The notes beneath the pieces were generated by a model. That model was not told the DNA's origin and did no database searches. It saw nothing but the letters and a program-made list of their open reading frames with translations. A stretch of 64,000 nucleotides of DNA from Sphingopyxis sp. MWB1 (GTDB lineage Bacteria; Pseudomonadota; Alphaproteobacteria; Sphingomonadales; Sphingomonadaceae), in the NCBI RefSeq assembly GCF_000763945.1, contig NZ_JQFJ01000002.1:186001-250000 (forward strand). The letters are read 5' to 3'. Each line of letters starts with the position of its first letter. Positions within the stretch are counted from its first letter, which is position 1. Position numbers and translations under genes: made by a program. Positions 25,850 to 35,586 of this stretch are shown here, piece by piece.

Positions 25850-26584
25850 TCATGCTCCGTGCATGATCGCTTTCACGTCGTGGAGATAGGTGCGACCGAT
25901 ACGATGGAGGCCACCATCACCCAGATCGACGCTCCATGCGCCATCGCCATGATGCTTGAGGCCGATGATGCCATCTTTTCGGACCATTTTTGAACGATGG
26001 ATCCGCATGAAACGCGCCGGGTCCATGCGCGCTTCCAGCGATTTGATCGTTTGATGAATGAGCCAGCTGCGGGCGCCGACGTGGAGGCGCATATAGTCTC
26101 GCTCTGCTTCGATCAAATCGACTTGCGCGGCGTCGACGCGCAGCATTTCCCCGCGATTCTGAACCCAGAATTCCGTGATCCACTGGCTTTTGTTCGACAC
26201 AGGCCGATCCGCCGCGCGCCATTCGCGCACGCGATTGAGTGCGCGCTCCAGCCGTTCCGGTGAAACGGGTTTCAAGAGATAATCGACGGCGGCGACATCG
26301 AAAGCCGCGACGGCATATTGATCGAAGGCGGTGACGAACACCACCGCGGGCGGATTATCTGCCTTTTCCAGCGCTGCTGCGACGTCCAGGCCGTTAAGAT
26401 CCGGCATGGCGATATCACAGAGGAGGAGGTCGGGGGCGAGCGCCTCGACCATGCGAAGCGCCGAAGCGCCGTCGCTCGCCGTTCCGACGAGGGATATGCC
26501 ATCCTGCTGCCCGGCCAGAATCTGCAAGCGCTCAATCGCCAGCGGCTCGTCGTCGACAATCAACGTTCGCAAGGTTTGTAACAT
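25850..26584 (-). CDS. LytTR-family response regulator
   Basis: The 244-residue regulator has an N-terminal receiver (residues about 5-120) with acidic pocket VDDEPLA, phosphoacceptor Asp in LLLCDIAMPDLNG, VTAFDQYAV and Lys in DYLLKPVSP. The C-terminal LytTR DNA-binding domain (about 140-240) shows IEAERDYMRLHVG, SLEARMDPARFMRIHRS and VDLGDGGLHRIGRTY. It is paired with the histidine kinase gene immediately upstream; the ATG lies two bases after that stop, and an in-frame GTG at 26593 would overlap it. Such LytS/LytR-type pairs control envelope or surface functions, but targets cannot be deduced here. Confidence 0.92.
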   Translation of the reverse strand: MLQTLRTLIVDDEPLAIERLQILAGQQDGISLVGTASDGASALRMVEALAPDLLLCDIAMPDLNGLDVAAALEKADNPPAVVFVTAFDQYAVAAFDVAAVDYLLKPVSPERLERALNRVREWRAADRPVSNKSQWITEFWVQNRGEMLRVDAAQVDLIEAERDYMRLHVGARSWLIHQTIKSLEARMDPARFMRIHRSKMVRKDGIIGLKHHGDGAWSVDLGDGGLHRIGRTYLHDVKAIMHGA

Positions 26585-26586
26585 GG

Positions 26587-27759
26587 TCAGCACCCGTCTC
26601 TATTGAGTGGCAACCATAGAGAAACGAAAAAGCCGCCCGTGTCCAGCTGTCCCCATTCGCATCCTGCGGACGGGCCATAGCGCGTGAGCAAGCGCTCGCG
26701 CACATTGCCGAGGCCGAGGCCGGTTCCGGCGGGCGGCGTGGGGGCATGGGCATCAATGTCATTTTCGATACGCAGCACGAGCATGCCATGTTCGGCGCGG
26801 GCGTCGAGGCGGATGCCGATCTTCCCCTTGCTGGGCCCGACGCCATATTTGATCGCATTTTCGATGATCGGCTGCAGGATCAGCACCGGGACGCAGGCAT
26901 GACGCAGATCGGGCGGCATTTTCACCTCCACCTGCAGCCGGTCGGGGAAGCGCGCCTGTTCGATGTCGAGATAGAGCCGCTGGAGGGCGATTTCCTCTTC
27001 GAGACTGACCAGCTGTTCGGGGTCGATCGCAAGGCTGGAGCGCAAGAAGGAGGAGAGATTCATGATCATCGCCTCTGCCTCTGCCTTTGACCCGCGCAGC
27101 ACAAGCGTCGAGAGCGAGTTGAGGGTGTTGAAGAGGAAATGCGGATTGACCTGATAATGGAGCGCGCGAAGCTGCGCGTTTTTTGCCTCCATGCGAAAGA
27201 GATTGGCGCGGCGTTCAACCGCGCGCATTTCATTGGCGTAACCGAGCGCGACATAGAGGGCGGCCCAGACGGCGAAGAAGAAATACCAGCGGATCGAGCT
27301 GTCGACGACGAGGACGGTTTCCCACGCGACAGGAAATTTCGCCTGCACCTCTTCGATGATACGGGTCGTGTCGGGGGCGGGAAACCAGTAGAAAAACACC
27401 ATCAGGTTGATGCAGGCATAGATAATGACCAGCGGCACCGCCGCGCCCATGGCGACGCCGAGGCGGGCGCCGAAGCCCTGCGGCTGGACGCGCTGGACAA
27501 GCTGATAGAGGACGAAGGTGCACAAGATGCCCGCGACCACGACCAGCGCGCGGCGTCCGACATAGGCCCATTGATCGGGCGCGCCGGTGAGCAGCGCGAG
27601 GCCGGTGGTGGTGAGGAAATAGATGACCCACATGGCGAAGATGGAGCCGATGGCGACGCGCGGATTGACGCGCGCGTCCGAGGCGCGCCAGCCGGGCGCC
27701 GCCGCGAGCATTTTAGCGCGCTGTTCGCGCAGCGCGGCCTTGGCCAAACCCATATTCAT
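26587..27759 (-). CDS. LytS/YehU-type sensor histidine kinase
   Basis: The 390-residue membrane kinase has four membrane segments (about residues 35-165: GSIFAMWVIYFLTTTGLALL, ALVVVAGILCTFVLYQLV, VPLVIIYACINLMVFFYW, WYFFFAVWAALYVALGY). It continues with a short coiled coil, the His_kinase domain with phosphoacceptor His in ALHYQVNPHFLFNTLNSLST, and a HATPase domain with N box LQPIIENAIKYGV and G box GTGLGLGNVRERL. This is the short LytS type without a GAF domain. It is co-transcribed with the LytTR regulator. The signal sensed is unknown. Confidence 0.92.
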   Translation of the reverse strand: MNMGLAKAALREQRAKMLAAAPGWRASDARVNPRVAIGSIFAMWVIYFLTTTGLALLTGAPDQWAYVGRRALVVVAGILCTFVLYQLVQRVQPQGFGARLGVAMGAAVPLVIIYACINLMVFFYWFPAPDTTRIIEEVQAKFPVAWETVLVVDSSIRWYFFFAVWAALYVALGYANEMRAVERRANLFRMEAKNAQLRALHYQVNPHFLFNTLNSLSTLVLRGSKAEAEAMIMNLSSFLRSSLAIDPEQLVSLEEEIALQRLYLDIEQARFPDRLQVEVKMPPDLRHACVPVLILQPIIENAIKYGVGPSKGKIGIRLDARAEHGMLVLRIENDIDAHAPTPPAGTGLGLGNVRERLLTRYGPSAGCEWGQLDTGGFFVSLWLPLNRDGC

Positions 27760-28135
27760 TCTCCCCGTTTAAATGCCGCGACCGATGCTGACCAGAGCGC
27801 GCGGGGTCGCCAGTCGAAGGGGCGGGCCTTTTGGTCGAAAGGCCGTCGCTTTGTCGCTCGCCGGGCGGCGTTCGGCGCTGTGGTGCCGAAGCCGGTGGAA
27901 TGGCGCCAATGTTTGCGAAAGTGCCACGCAGCGTAACATGGGCTTGGCGCATTTCTGTTTATATATGCGTTGTTTATGAGATGGTTAAATGAACTTGAGA
28001 TGATCTCTTTGGTGGTTTCGGGCTTGTATGTCGGCGCATGGGGGCGGTGGACCCCGGCTTTCGCCGGGGTCCATGCAGTTCGTCGGAGGGGGACACGCGC
28101 CGGGAGGGGCACGCAGCGATAAGCGCCGGTTCCTG
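27760..28135. other. Intergenic region between kinase gene and valS, with one REP-like hairpin
   Basis: The 376 bp contain the kinase promoter region (AT-richer around 27950-28010) and a REP-like palindrome at 28049-28072: GGACCCCGGC, loop TTTC, GCCGGGGTCC, a perfect 10-bp stem. The palindrome lies about 65 nt beyond the valS stop and may end or protect that transcript. Nothing coding is evident. Confidence 0.6.
28049..28072. repeat. REP-like palindrome downstream of valS
   Basis: Perfect 10-bp stem GGACCCCGGC/GCCGGGGTCC with tetraloop TTTC. It has the same design (GC stem plus CTTC/TTTC/GAAG loop) as the pair at 5287-5368, which supports one dispersed family. Confidence 0.75.
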
Positions 28136-30916
28136 TCAGCTTAGCCGGGCGAGGGCCGCCGTCAGGCGGTCGGCTTCGGCGGCTTTGGCTTCATGGTCGG
28201 CGCGCGCTTTTTCGACCGCTTCGGGTTTGGCACGTTCGACGAAATTGGCGTTCGACAGGCGCGCGGCGAGGCTGTCGCGTTCCTTGGTCGCGGCAGCAAG
28301 CGCCTTGCTCAGGCGTTCGCGCTCGGCGGCGAGGTCGATGACACCTTCGAGCGGGACGGTGATGGTTTCGCCCTCGACCACCAGCTGCGCCGACGCTCCG
28401 GCGGGCGCGGGATCGAAGCTGATGCTGTCGAGCCGCGCGAGCCGGTCGAGCTGCGCAGCGAGCTTGTCGGCGCGATTTTTCAGCGTTTCGGGGAAATGGG
28501 CGGCAAGGCGCGCGCCGGGGGGGAGGCCGAGCTCGGCCTTGGCCCCGCGCAATTCGCCGACCAGCTTGATCAACCAGTTGATGTCGGCGCTGGCCTCGGC
28601 ATCGCGCGTCGCCTGCGGTTCGGGCCATTTGGCGGTGATCAGCGGATAGGCGTCGCGCTCGCCAAGGCTCGCCCACAGCTCTTCAGTGATGAAGGGCATG
28701 AAGGGGTGGAGCATGACCAGAATCTGGTCGAGCACCCAGCCGGCGACGGCGCGGGTTTCGAGGGCCTCAGCCCCTTCAGCCTGTTCCGAAACCGGCCCAC
28801 CCCCGACCCCTCCTGCAGGCGGGAGGGGGGAAAGAACGGGCTTGATCAGTTCCAGATACCAGTCGCAGAAACGGTCCCAGGCGAAGCTGTAAATGGCGTT
28901 GGCGGCCTCGTCGAAGCGGAAGGCGGCGAGCGCCTTGTCGAGCGCGGCGACGGTGTCGGCCACTTCGCCGATGATCCAGCGGTTGAGCGGCAGCGTTGCA
29001 GAGGGTGCGGCGAGGCTGGTCGAGGCCGAAATGCCATTGCTCTGGCAGAAACGGGTGGCGTTCCACAGCTTAGTCGCGAAATTGCGATAGCCTGCAAGGC
29101 GCGCCTCATCCATCTTGATATCGCGGCCCTGGCTTTCCATCGCGGCCATGAAAAAGCGCAGCGCATCGGCGCCATATTGGTCGATGAGACCAAGCGGATC
29201 GACGACATTGCCCTTTGATTTCGACATTTTAGAGCCGTCGGGCGCGCGGACAAGACCGTGGAGATAGAGGGTCTTCCACGGCGGGATGCCCTTGCCCTTT
29301 TCGTCGCGCATGAAATGCATCCCCTGCATCGCCATGCGCGCATCCCAGAAGAAGAGGATGTCGAAGCCGGAGATGAGGACGTCATTGGGGTAATGGCGGG
29401 CGAGCAAATCCTCCCCGGAACGGGGAGCATCTTGTGGCCAGCCAAGGGTGGCGAAGGGCCAGAGAGCGGAGGAGAACCAGGTGTCGAGGACGTCGGGGTC
29501 GCGAGTTAGTGCGACGCCTTCGCCTGCTTCCGCTTGCGCCTCTTCTTCGCTTTCAGCGACGAAAATGCGCCCGTCTTCGGCGTACCACGCCGGAATCCGG
29601 TGCCCCCACCAAAGCTGGCGGGAGACGCACCAGGGCTGGATATTTTCCATCCAGTTGAAGAAGGTTTTTTCCCATGTCTTGGGGACGATATTGATGTCGC
29701 CGTTGCGTACGGCCTGAAGCGGAGCCTGTGCGAGCTTTTCGGCGTCGACATACCATTGGTCGGTCAGCCAGGGCTCGATGACCACGCCGCCGCGGTCGCC
29801 AAAGGGGGTCTGGATGGTGCGGGGTTCGGCGTCATGTTCGTTGCCGTCCTTGTCGACATGCGGGATCAGGAAGCCGCCTTCTTTCATCCGCGCGACGACC
29901 AGTTCGCGCGCGCCGTCCGTGTCGCCGTGCTTGAAGCGGTGGAGGCCCAGAAACTCGTCCGGAATCAGGCCGTCAGCGGTCTGGATGACGTTGGCGTCGC
30001 CGTCGAGCATGTTGAGCATTTCGCTCGCCTTGAAACCGGCGCGTTTGCCAACTTCAAAGTCGTTGAAATCATGCCCCGGCGTGATCTTCACCGCGCCGCT
30101 GCCGAGCTCGGGGTCGGCATGTTCGTCGGCAATGATGGGGACGCGGCGCCCGGTGATGGGCAGTTCGACGAACTTGCCGATGACGCTTTTATAGCGATCA
30201 TCATCGGGATGAACCGCGACCGCCATATCGGCAAGCATGGTTTCGGGACGGGTGGTCGCAACTTCGATATAGTCGCGGCCATCGTCGAGGGTCACGCCAT
30301 CGGCGAGCGGATATTTAAAGTGCCAGAAGCTGCCCTGAACCTCGCGCGTTTCGACTTCGAGGTCCGAAATGGCGGTTTTGAGCGCCGGGTCCCAGTTTAC
30401 GAGCCGCTTGTCGCGGTAGATGAGGCCCTGCTTGTGGAGATCGACAAAGACCTTCACCACCGCCTTGGTGAAATGCGGGTCCATGGTGAACTGCTCGCGC
30501 GACCAGTCCATCGAGCAGCCGAGGCGGCGAAGCTGGCCGGTGATTTGGCCGCCGCTTTCGGCCTTCCATTCCCATACCTTGTCGACGAACGCGTCGCGGG
30601 TGAAATGCACCCGCTTCTCACCCTTCGCTTCGAGCTGGCGCTCGACGACCATCTGGGTGGCGATGCCTGCATGGTCGGTGCCGACGACCCACAGCGCATC
30701 CTTGCCGCGCAGCCGTTCGTAGCGGACGAGAACATCCTGCAATGTATTGTCGAGCGCATGGCCGATATGCAGCGCGCCGGTGACATTGGGCGGCGGGTTG
30801 ACGATGGTGAAAGGCTGCGCGTCGGGGCGGTGCGGGCGGAACAGGCCGCGGCTTTCCCAGATATGGGCCCATTTCGCCTCGATGGAGGCGGGGTCGAAGG
30901 TTTTTTCCATTGGCAT
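28136..30916 (-). CDS. valS: Valyl-tRNA synthetase
   Basis: The 926-residue class Ia synthetase charges tRNA-Val. It shows the HIGH-type motif in [16 protein letters not shown], the KMSKS loop [16 protein letters not shown], the editing-domain region [17 protein letters not shown], the anticodon-binding domain and the C-terminal coiled coil ([19 protein letters not shown]). The start is ATG 30916 or 30910; the upstream frame lies in repeats. Around residues 690-712 the anticodon domain contains an extra low-complexity stretch ([20 protein letters not shown]) whose DNA is a copy of the genome's GC palindrome, inserted in frame where family members usually have a short loop before [12 protein letters not shown]. 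The enzyme is essential, so the insertion must be tolerated. Confidence 0.97.
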   Translation of the reverse strand: MPMEKTFDPASIEAKWAHIWESRGLFRPHRPDAQPFTIVNPPPNVTGALHIGHALDNTLQDVLVRYERLRGKDALWVVGTDHAGIATQMVVERQLEAKGEKRVHFTRDAFVDKVWEWKAESGGQITGQLRRLGCSMDWSREQFTMDPHFTKAVVKVFVDLHKQGLIYRDKRLVNWDPALKTAISDLEVETREVQGSFWHFKYPLADGVTLDDGRDYIEVATTRPETMLADMAVAVHPDDDRYKSVIGKFVELPITGRRVPIIADEHADPELGSGAVKITPGHDFNDFEVGKRAGFKASEMLNMLDGDANVIQTADGLIPDEFLGLHRFKHGDTDGARELVVARMKEGGFLIPHVDKDGNEHDAEPRTIQTPFGDRGGVVIEPWLTDQWYVDAEKLAQAPLQAVRNGDINIVPKTWEKTFFNWMENIQPWCVSRQLWWGHRIPAWYAEDGRIFVAESEEEAQAEAGEGVALTRDPDVLDTWFSSALWPFATLGWPQDAPRSGEDLLARHYPNDVLISGFDILFFWDARMAMQGMHFMRDEKGKGIPPWKTLYLHGLVRAPDGSKMSKSKGNVVDPLGLIDQYGADALRFFMAAMESQGRDIKMDEARLAGYRNFATKLWNATRFCQSNGISASTSLAAPSATLPLNRWIIGEVADTVAALDKALAAFRFDEAANAIYSFAWDRFCDWYLELIKPVLSPLPPAGGVGGGPVSEQAEGAEALETRAVAGWVLDQILVMLHPFMPFITEELWASLGERDAYPLITAKWPEPQATRDAEASADINWLIKLVGELRGAKAELGLPPGARLAAHFPETLKNRADKLAAQLDRLARLDSISFDPAPAGASAQLVVEGETITVPLEGVIDLAAERERLSKALAAATKERDSLAARLSNANFVERAKPEAVEKARADHEAKAAEADRLTAALARLS
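28807..28828. repeat. Palindromic repeat inserted inside the valS reading frame
   Basis: CCCCTCC and GGAGGGG (28807-28813, 28822-28828) pair around TGCAGGCG. The surrounding segment (GGTCGGGGGTGGGCC on the minus strand) resembles intergenic CCCCTCCCGC...GGAGGGG repeats such as those at 7165 and about 19400. It adds roughly 20 codons to valS without breaking the frame. Confidence 0.65.
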
Positions 30917-31177
30917 AGCGGGCGCGCTTTGCCAGCCACGCTGCGGCGCGGCAAGGGGGAATGGTCGTCGTGCGCGTTCCGTTCGTGTCGAGCCCTTCGA
31001 CTGCCTTGGCAGGCGCTCGGGATGAACTTGGGCCTTTAGCCGAAGTCGAGACACCGCGAAGGCAAGCGCCAATGATGGGCATCTCGACTTCGCTCGATGC
31101 GAACGGGGCGGCGGCGGCGGCGCGGTCGTGGAACCCGGATCAAGTCCGGGTGGCGAGTGCAGCGGGGGGGGGGGCGG
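30917..31177. repeat. Repeat-rich interval between valS and S9 peptidase gene
   Basis: This 261-bp gap is mostly repeats. The segment 31075-31107 (starting ATGGGCATCTCGACTTCGCT) is identical to 19231-19263, and the preceding bases from about 30978 (GTTCGTGTCGAGCCCTTCGA) resemble 19136 onward. A hairpin ACCCGGA-TCAAG-TCCGGGT lies at 31133-31151, and an uninterrupted run of 11 G occupies 31164-31174, just after the peptidase stop codon. The valS promoter must lie within or next to these repeats. Confidence 0.7.
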
Positions 31178-33241
31178 TTATTTCTTCAGATGTGCGCCCA
31201 GCCAGTCGAAGACGGTGCGATACCATTGGACGCTGTTCTTGCCCTTGAGCACCCAGTGATTTTCATCGGGGTAGATGAGCAATTCGCCCTTGATACCCTG
31301 CCGCTGGAGCGCGGTGAAGGCAGCGAGGCTTTGGGTGTAGGGGATGCGGAAATCCTTTTCGCCGTGGATCAGCAGCATCGGCGTTTTCCAGTTGGTCACA
31401 TGATTGACGGGATTCCATTTTTCCGCGTCGCTGCGTTCCCACCAGGGGCCGCCATGATCCCATTCGTCGAACCACAATTCCTCGGTTTCGAAGGCCATGG
31501 CGCGCAGGTCGAAGACGCCGGCATGATTGACGAGGCATTTGAAGCCGTCGGGCCAATTGCCCGCAATCCAGTTCATCATATAGCCGCCATAGGAGCCGCC
31601 GAGCGCGCAGGCATTGTGGATGTCGATGCCCGGATCCTGCTTGCCCGCGGCGGCAAGACCTAGTTTGAGGTCGACGAGCGGTTTGCCGCCCCAATCCTTG
31701 TTGATGCTGTCGGTGAAGGCCTGCCCATAGCCCGTCGAGCCGTGAAAATCGATCATCACTGCGGCATAGCCGGGGGCGGAGAAGAGGCGCGGGTTCCAGC
31801 GGGTGGACCAGCTGTTGCCAAAGCTGCCCTGCGGGCCGCCATGAACGAGGAAGGCGACGGGGAGCTTGCCTATCGCCTTGGCAGGCTTGACGATCTGGCC
31901 CCAGACCTTGTCGCCATTGGCGCCGGAAAACTGCAGCCGCTCGACGGTGACCGGGTCGATCTCGGCCAGCCGGTCGCGGTTGGCGTTAGTCAGGCGCGTG
32001 ATCTGCCCTTTGGCATCGCGCAGCCAGAGGTCGGTGGGGACCGATACACTGTTGCGTGAATAGAGAAGGGCGCCATCGGGAAGCGCGGTAACCGCGCCGA
32101 TATTGCCTTCCCATTTTTCGTTCGTCGCCTTGATCCGTTCGACCTTGCCGCTGGCAACATCGACGCGGAACATCGGATGATCGAGCACATCCTGCGCGGT
32201 GACATAAAGGGATTTGCCGTCGGGGGCCCAGGCGATCGAGCCGACCGAACGGTCCCAGCCTTCGGTGAGCTTGCGCGTTTCGCCGCTTTCGAGATTGCGG
32301 AGCATCAGGACGAGGCGGTCGGCCTCGTAAGTGGGACGCGCCATTGCGGCATAGGCAAGCCATTTGCCGTCGGGCGACGGGGTGGGCAGCGTGTCGGTCG
32401 CCTTGTTCGCCTCGGTCAGATTGACTGGCGGCATGCGCGCATCGACGAGGGTGCGATAAATGTCGAGATTGGTCGAGCGCGGCTCATCCTTGTCGGCCTT
32501 GCGCAGCGTGAAATAGATGGTGCGGCTGTCGGGGCCCCACGCCAGCTCCTCGCCGCCGCCAAAGGGTTTGGACGGGGTGTCGCCGATCAGCCCGGCGTCG
32601 AGCGGGCGCGCGACGCCAGCCTTGCCCTTATCAAGGTTGAAGACGAAGGGGCGGCTGTAGGTGCCGGGCGTTTCCCAGCTGTCCCAATGGCGAACAAAGC
32701 CCGCGCCATCTTTGTAATGGCGGCCCGTGCCGGGGCCGGGGAGTTCGCCCTTGTCCTTTGCTTCGCAGCCGAAATCGGTGCATTCGCGGGGGATGTCGCC
32801 CCAGGCAAGGAGGCGCTTGCCATCGGGCGAAATCTTGAAGCCGCTGACATCGGCCTTTGTGTCGGTGACCTGTGCCGGGGCGCCGCCCTTGGCGGGGTCG
32901 ATGCGCCAGACCTGGCTGCTGCCCGAGGCGCCCGAAAGGAAATAAAGCTGTCCATCGGGGCCAAAGGCGGGGTCGCTTTCGCTGTGGCCGGGCATGTCGG
33001 CGATGCGGACCGGGGCTGCCTTTGCCGTCTTGCGGTCGATGAGCCAGAGGCCGGTCGAGCGCTTGTAATCCTCGCCCGTCGTTTCGGTCATCGGATAGGC
33101 GATCCAGCGCCCGTCGGCTGAGGCGGCGGGGGCACCGACGCGGTTCATCGTCGCAAGATCTTCCGCCGTCATCGGGCGGGCCTGAACGGAAAGGGGGAGG
33201 GCGGTGAGCGCAGCGGCGCTGAGCATGAGAAGGTTACGCAT
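31178..33241 (-). CDS. S9-family prolyl oligopeptidase-like aminopeptidase, secreted
   Basis: The 687-residue product has a signal peptide (MRNLLMLSAAALTALPLSVQ, cleavage near ARP), an N-terminal seven-bladed beta-propeller (about residues 30-420, with repeated DGKWLAY/DGKSLYV-type blades), and a C-terminal alpha/beta-hydrolase domain. The catalytic triad is visible: nucleophile Ser in LGGSYGGYMMNW, Asp in HGEKDFRIPYTQS and His in YPDENHWVLKG. This is the dipeptidyl-peptidase/acylaminoacyl-peptidase type that cleaves short peptides in the periplasm. The ATG at 33241 starts the signal peptide, with AGAGAG upstream. It may help in peptide utilisation; the exact specificity is unknown. Confidence 0.92.
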   Translation of the reverse strand: MRNLLMLSAAALTALPLSVQARPMTAEDLATMNRVGAPAASADGRWIAYPMTETTGEDYKRSTGLWLIDRKTAKAAPVRIADMPGHSESDPAFGPDGQLYFLSGASGSSQVWRIDPAKGGAPAQVTDTKADVSGFKISPDGKRLLAWGDIPRECTDFGCEAKDKGELPGPGTGRHYKDGAGFVRHWDSWETPGTYSRPFVFNLDKGKAGVARPLDAGLIGDTPSKPFGGGEELAWGPDSRTIYFTLRKADKDEPRSTNLDIYRTLVDARMPPVNLTEANKATDTLPTPSPDGKWLAYAAMARPTYEADRLVLMLRNLESGETRKLTEGWDRSVGSIAWAPDGKSLYVTAQDVLDHPMFRVDVASGKVERIKATNEKWEGNIGAVTALPDGALLYSRNSVSVPTDLWLRDAKGQITRLTNANRDRLAEIDPVTVERLQFSGANGDKVWGQIVKPAKAIGKLPVAFLVHGGPQGSFGNSWSTRWNPRLFSAPGYAAVMIDFHGSTGYGQAFTDSINKDWGGKPLVDLKLGLAAAGKQDPGIDIHNACALGGSYGGYMMNWIAGNWPDGFKCLVNHAGVFDLRAMAFETEELWFDEWDHGGPWWERSDAEKWNPVNHVTNWKTPMLLIHGEKDFRIPYTQSLAAFTALQRQGIKGELLIYPDENHWVLKGKNSVQWYRTVFDWLGAHLKK

Positions 33242-33321
33242 GCAACAACTCTCTACCGCGCCTCCGGCCATGATCAAGCCCGGAAGGCGCGGCGGGCGCC
33301 TTTTCTTCGCCCGTTCAGGCG

Positions 33322-34233
33322 TTAAATCTGAGCCTCGAAAGCATTGCACTGGCGCGGATCGCCGGTTTCGAGCCCGCGGCGCAGCCAGGTCATGCGCTGC
33401 TGGCTGGTGCCATGGGTGAAGCTTTCGGGGACGGGGCGGCGCCCGGCGGAGCGCATCAGCGTATCGTCGCCAATGGCGTTGGCGGCGCGCATCGCTTCTT
33501 CCATATCGCCCGGCTCCATCACCGGCTGGCCCGCGCTGTTGCGCGCGCGAGCGGCCCAGACGCCGGCGTAGCAGTCGGCCTGCAATTCCATGCGGACCTG
33601 CAGCGCATTGCCCTCGGCCTGCGAAGCGCGGCCTTGCGCGCGGCGGACCTGATCCGAAATGCCGCTGATCGTCTGGATATGGTGGCCGACCTCATGCGCG
33701 ACGACATAGGCCTGCGCCGCATCGCCCGCTGCGCCGAATTTGGTTTCCAGTTCGCGGAAGAAACTGGTGTCCAGATAGACGCCCTGATCGGCGGGGCAGT
33801 AGAAGGGGCCCATTGCCGCCTGCGCCGCGCCGCAGTCTGAGCTGTTCTGTTTGTCGAAGAAATTGAGCGTTGGTTTCTCATAGCCGCTGATCAGCGATTC
33901 CCAGACTTGATGGGTCGAGCCGAAGACATTGCAGGCAAAGCGTTCGGCCTGAGTGTCGCAGGGGACGCCCTGTGCGCTTTGGCTGTTGCCCGCCGGGGCG
34001 ACGCTGCCGCCGCCGAGGCTGAGCATTTGCGAGCCGGGGCCAAGGAGAAAGAAAGCCGCCGCGCCGAGGAGCAGGATCGTCCCGCAGCCCATTTTTCGCC
34101 CGAGAAGCATGGGAAGAAAGGCGAAGAGGATGTTGCCCAGGCCGCCGCCGCCGCCGAAACCGCCAAAGCCTCCCCCGCCGCCGCGCCCGAGGTCGCGAAT
34201 ATCGTCGCCGGGATCATAATCGTCGAGGCGCAT
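33322..34233 (-). CDS. YpfJ-type neutral zinc metallopeptidase
   Basis: This 303-residue protein of the YpfJ/KPN_02809 family has a Gly-rich cytoplasmic N terminus, one membrane segment (about residues 48-66, CGTILLLGAAAFFLLGPG), then an extracytoplasmic metalloprotease domain with the zinc motif VVAHEVGHHIQ and the downstream ligand region MELQADCYAGVW. Four cysteines (VPCDTQ, ACNVFG, SSDCGAA, FYCPADQ) suggest disulfides. The family occurs widely in proteobacteria without a fixed role. The ATG has GGAG about 9 nt upstream. The gene is divergent from the patatin gene, with 167 bp between. Confidence 0.93.
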   Translation of the reverse strand: MRLDDYDPGDDIRDLGRGGGGGFGGFGGGGGLGNILFAFLPMLLGRKMGCGTILLLGAAAFFLLGPGSQMLSLGGGSVAPAGNSQSAQGVPCDTQAERFACNVFGSTHQVWESLISGYEKPTLNFFDKQNSSDCGAAQAAMGPFYCPADQGVYLDTSFFRELETKFGAAGDAAQAYVVAHEVGHHIQTISGISDQVRRAQGRASQAEGNALQVRMELQADCYAGVWAARARNSAGQPVMEPGDMEEAMRAANAIGDDTLMRSAGRRPVPESFTHGTSQQRMTWLRRGLETGDPRQCNAFEAQI

Positions 34234-34400
34234 CCTGTTTCTCCAAAGCTCAGGGTCAGGACCCTATGGGGCGAAGACCCCATCTTTTGACAGTCGCATG
34301 CAATTATTGAAAGAGGCTTTACTCGCTTCGCACCTTGCAAAAAACTTTGCTGCGGTGCACAATTCCTGTTCCTTTCGTCCCCTGGTGAAGGATCACACCC

Positions 34401-35558
34401 ATGCCACGACGCACGACGAAAGCCGCGCTGCCACTGCCCGATCTGGTCGTGCTGGTGTTGCAAGGCGGCGGCGCGCTCGGATCCTATCAGGCGGGGGTTT
34501 ATGAGGCGTTGATCGAATTGGGCATTGAGCTCGATTGGGTCGCGGGCATTTCCATCGGCGCGGTGAATGCGGCGATTATCGCGGGCAATGACCGCGAAAG
34601 CGCGCCCGCGAAGCTGCGCGAATTCTGGAACGAGATATCATCGGCGCTGCCCGCGTTGCCGACGGTCGACAATGACCTGATCCGCGAATGGACGCATCTG
34701 GGGGCGGCCGCCCATGTCGCAACCTTTGGCGTGCCGGGCTTTTTCATTCCGCGATGGCCGCCGCCTGCATTTGCGGCGCGGCAGACGCCGGCGGCGGTGA
34801 GCCTTTATGATACAGCGCCTTTGGCCGCCACCTTGGACCGGCTGGTCGATTGGGACCGGCTCAACAACGGCGCGATGCGGCTGTCGGTCGGTGCGGTCGC
34901 GGTCGAAACGGGGAATTTCCGCTATTTCGATACGAAAAAGGAGCGGATTGACGCGCGGCATATCATGGCGTCAGGGGCCTTGCCGCCCGGATTGCCCCCG
35001 GTCGAGATCGACGGCCACTGGTATTGGGACGGCGGGCTGGTCTCGAATACGCCGCTGGAACATGTGGTGGCCGCGGCGGATCGCGACATGCTCGCCTTTC
35101 AGGTCGACCTGTTCCCGGCGCGCGGGGCGCGGCCGCATGATCTGGAAGAGGCCTGGTCGCGCGAGAAGGATATTCGCTATTCCAGCCGGACGCGGCGCAT
35201 ATCCGACGGGCTGGTGCGGCGACGCAAGGAACATCGGCTGATCACCCGCCTGCTCGACAAGCTGCCCGGTGATCTGGCCGAGAGCATGGAAGCGAAGGCT
35301 GTGCGCAAAATGGTCGATGCCCAGGCACTGAATGTCGTGCAGCTGATCCATGAGCCGACCATATGGCAGACCGGCGCGCGCGATTTCGAATTTTCCCGTT
35401 CGACGGTCGAGGTGAACTGGGCGCAGGGACGCGCGGCGGTCGAGGCGGCAATGAAGGACGGGCAATTGCTGGCCCAGAGCATCGCCGAGGGCCGTTCGGA
35501 AAGTTTTGCCGTGCATTCCGATGCGCTGCACGCCAAGGCTGATGAGGAGTCAGCCTGA
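34401..35558 (+). CDS. Patatin-like phospholipase (DUF3734 type)
   Basis: The 385-residue acyl hydrolase shows the oxyanion loop LQGGGALGSYQAGVYEAL, nucleophile Ser in the GxSxG motif (GISIGAVNAAI) and catalytic Asp in WYWDGGLVSNTPLE, giving a Ser-Asp dyad. The C-terminal DUF3734 region (about 260-360) includes YSSRTRRISDGLVRRRKE. This subfamily is commonly linked to 3-hydroxybutyrate dehydrogenase, and here bdhA follows 28 nt later on the same strand, consistent with polyhydroxybutyrate or lipid turnover. AAGGA precedes the ATG by 8 nt. No signal peptide is present, so it acts in the cytosol or on the inner membrane. Confidence 0.92.
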   Translation: MPRRTTKAALPLPDLVVLVLQGGGALGSYQAGVYEALIELGIELDWVAGISIGAVNAAIIAGNDRESAPAKLREFWNEISSALPALPTVDNDLIREWTHLGAAAHVATFGVPGFFIPRWPPPAFAARQTPAAVSLYDTAPLAATLDRLVDWDRLNNGAMRLSVGAVAVETGNFRYFDTKKERIDARHIMASGALPPGLPPVEIDGHWYWDGGLVSNTPLEHVVAAADRDMLAFQVDLFPARGARPHDLEEAWSREKDIRYSSRTRRISDGLVRRRKEHRLITRLLDKLPGDLAESMEAKAVRKMVDAQALNVVQLIHEPTIWQTGARDFEFSRSTVEVNWAQGRAAVEAAMKDGQLLAQSIAEGRSESFAVHSDALHAKADEESA

Positions 35559-35586
35559 AAATCCCCCATGGGCGAAAGGATAAAAG

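Noticed and set aside
29534..31039. A 501-residue plus-strand frame opposite valS
   Set aside because: It is a mirror of the GC-rich valS codon pattern with no domain, ribosome-binding site or signal; valS has complete synthetase motifs.
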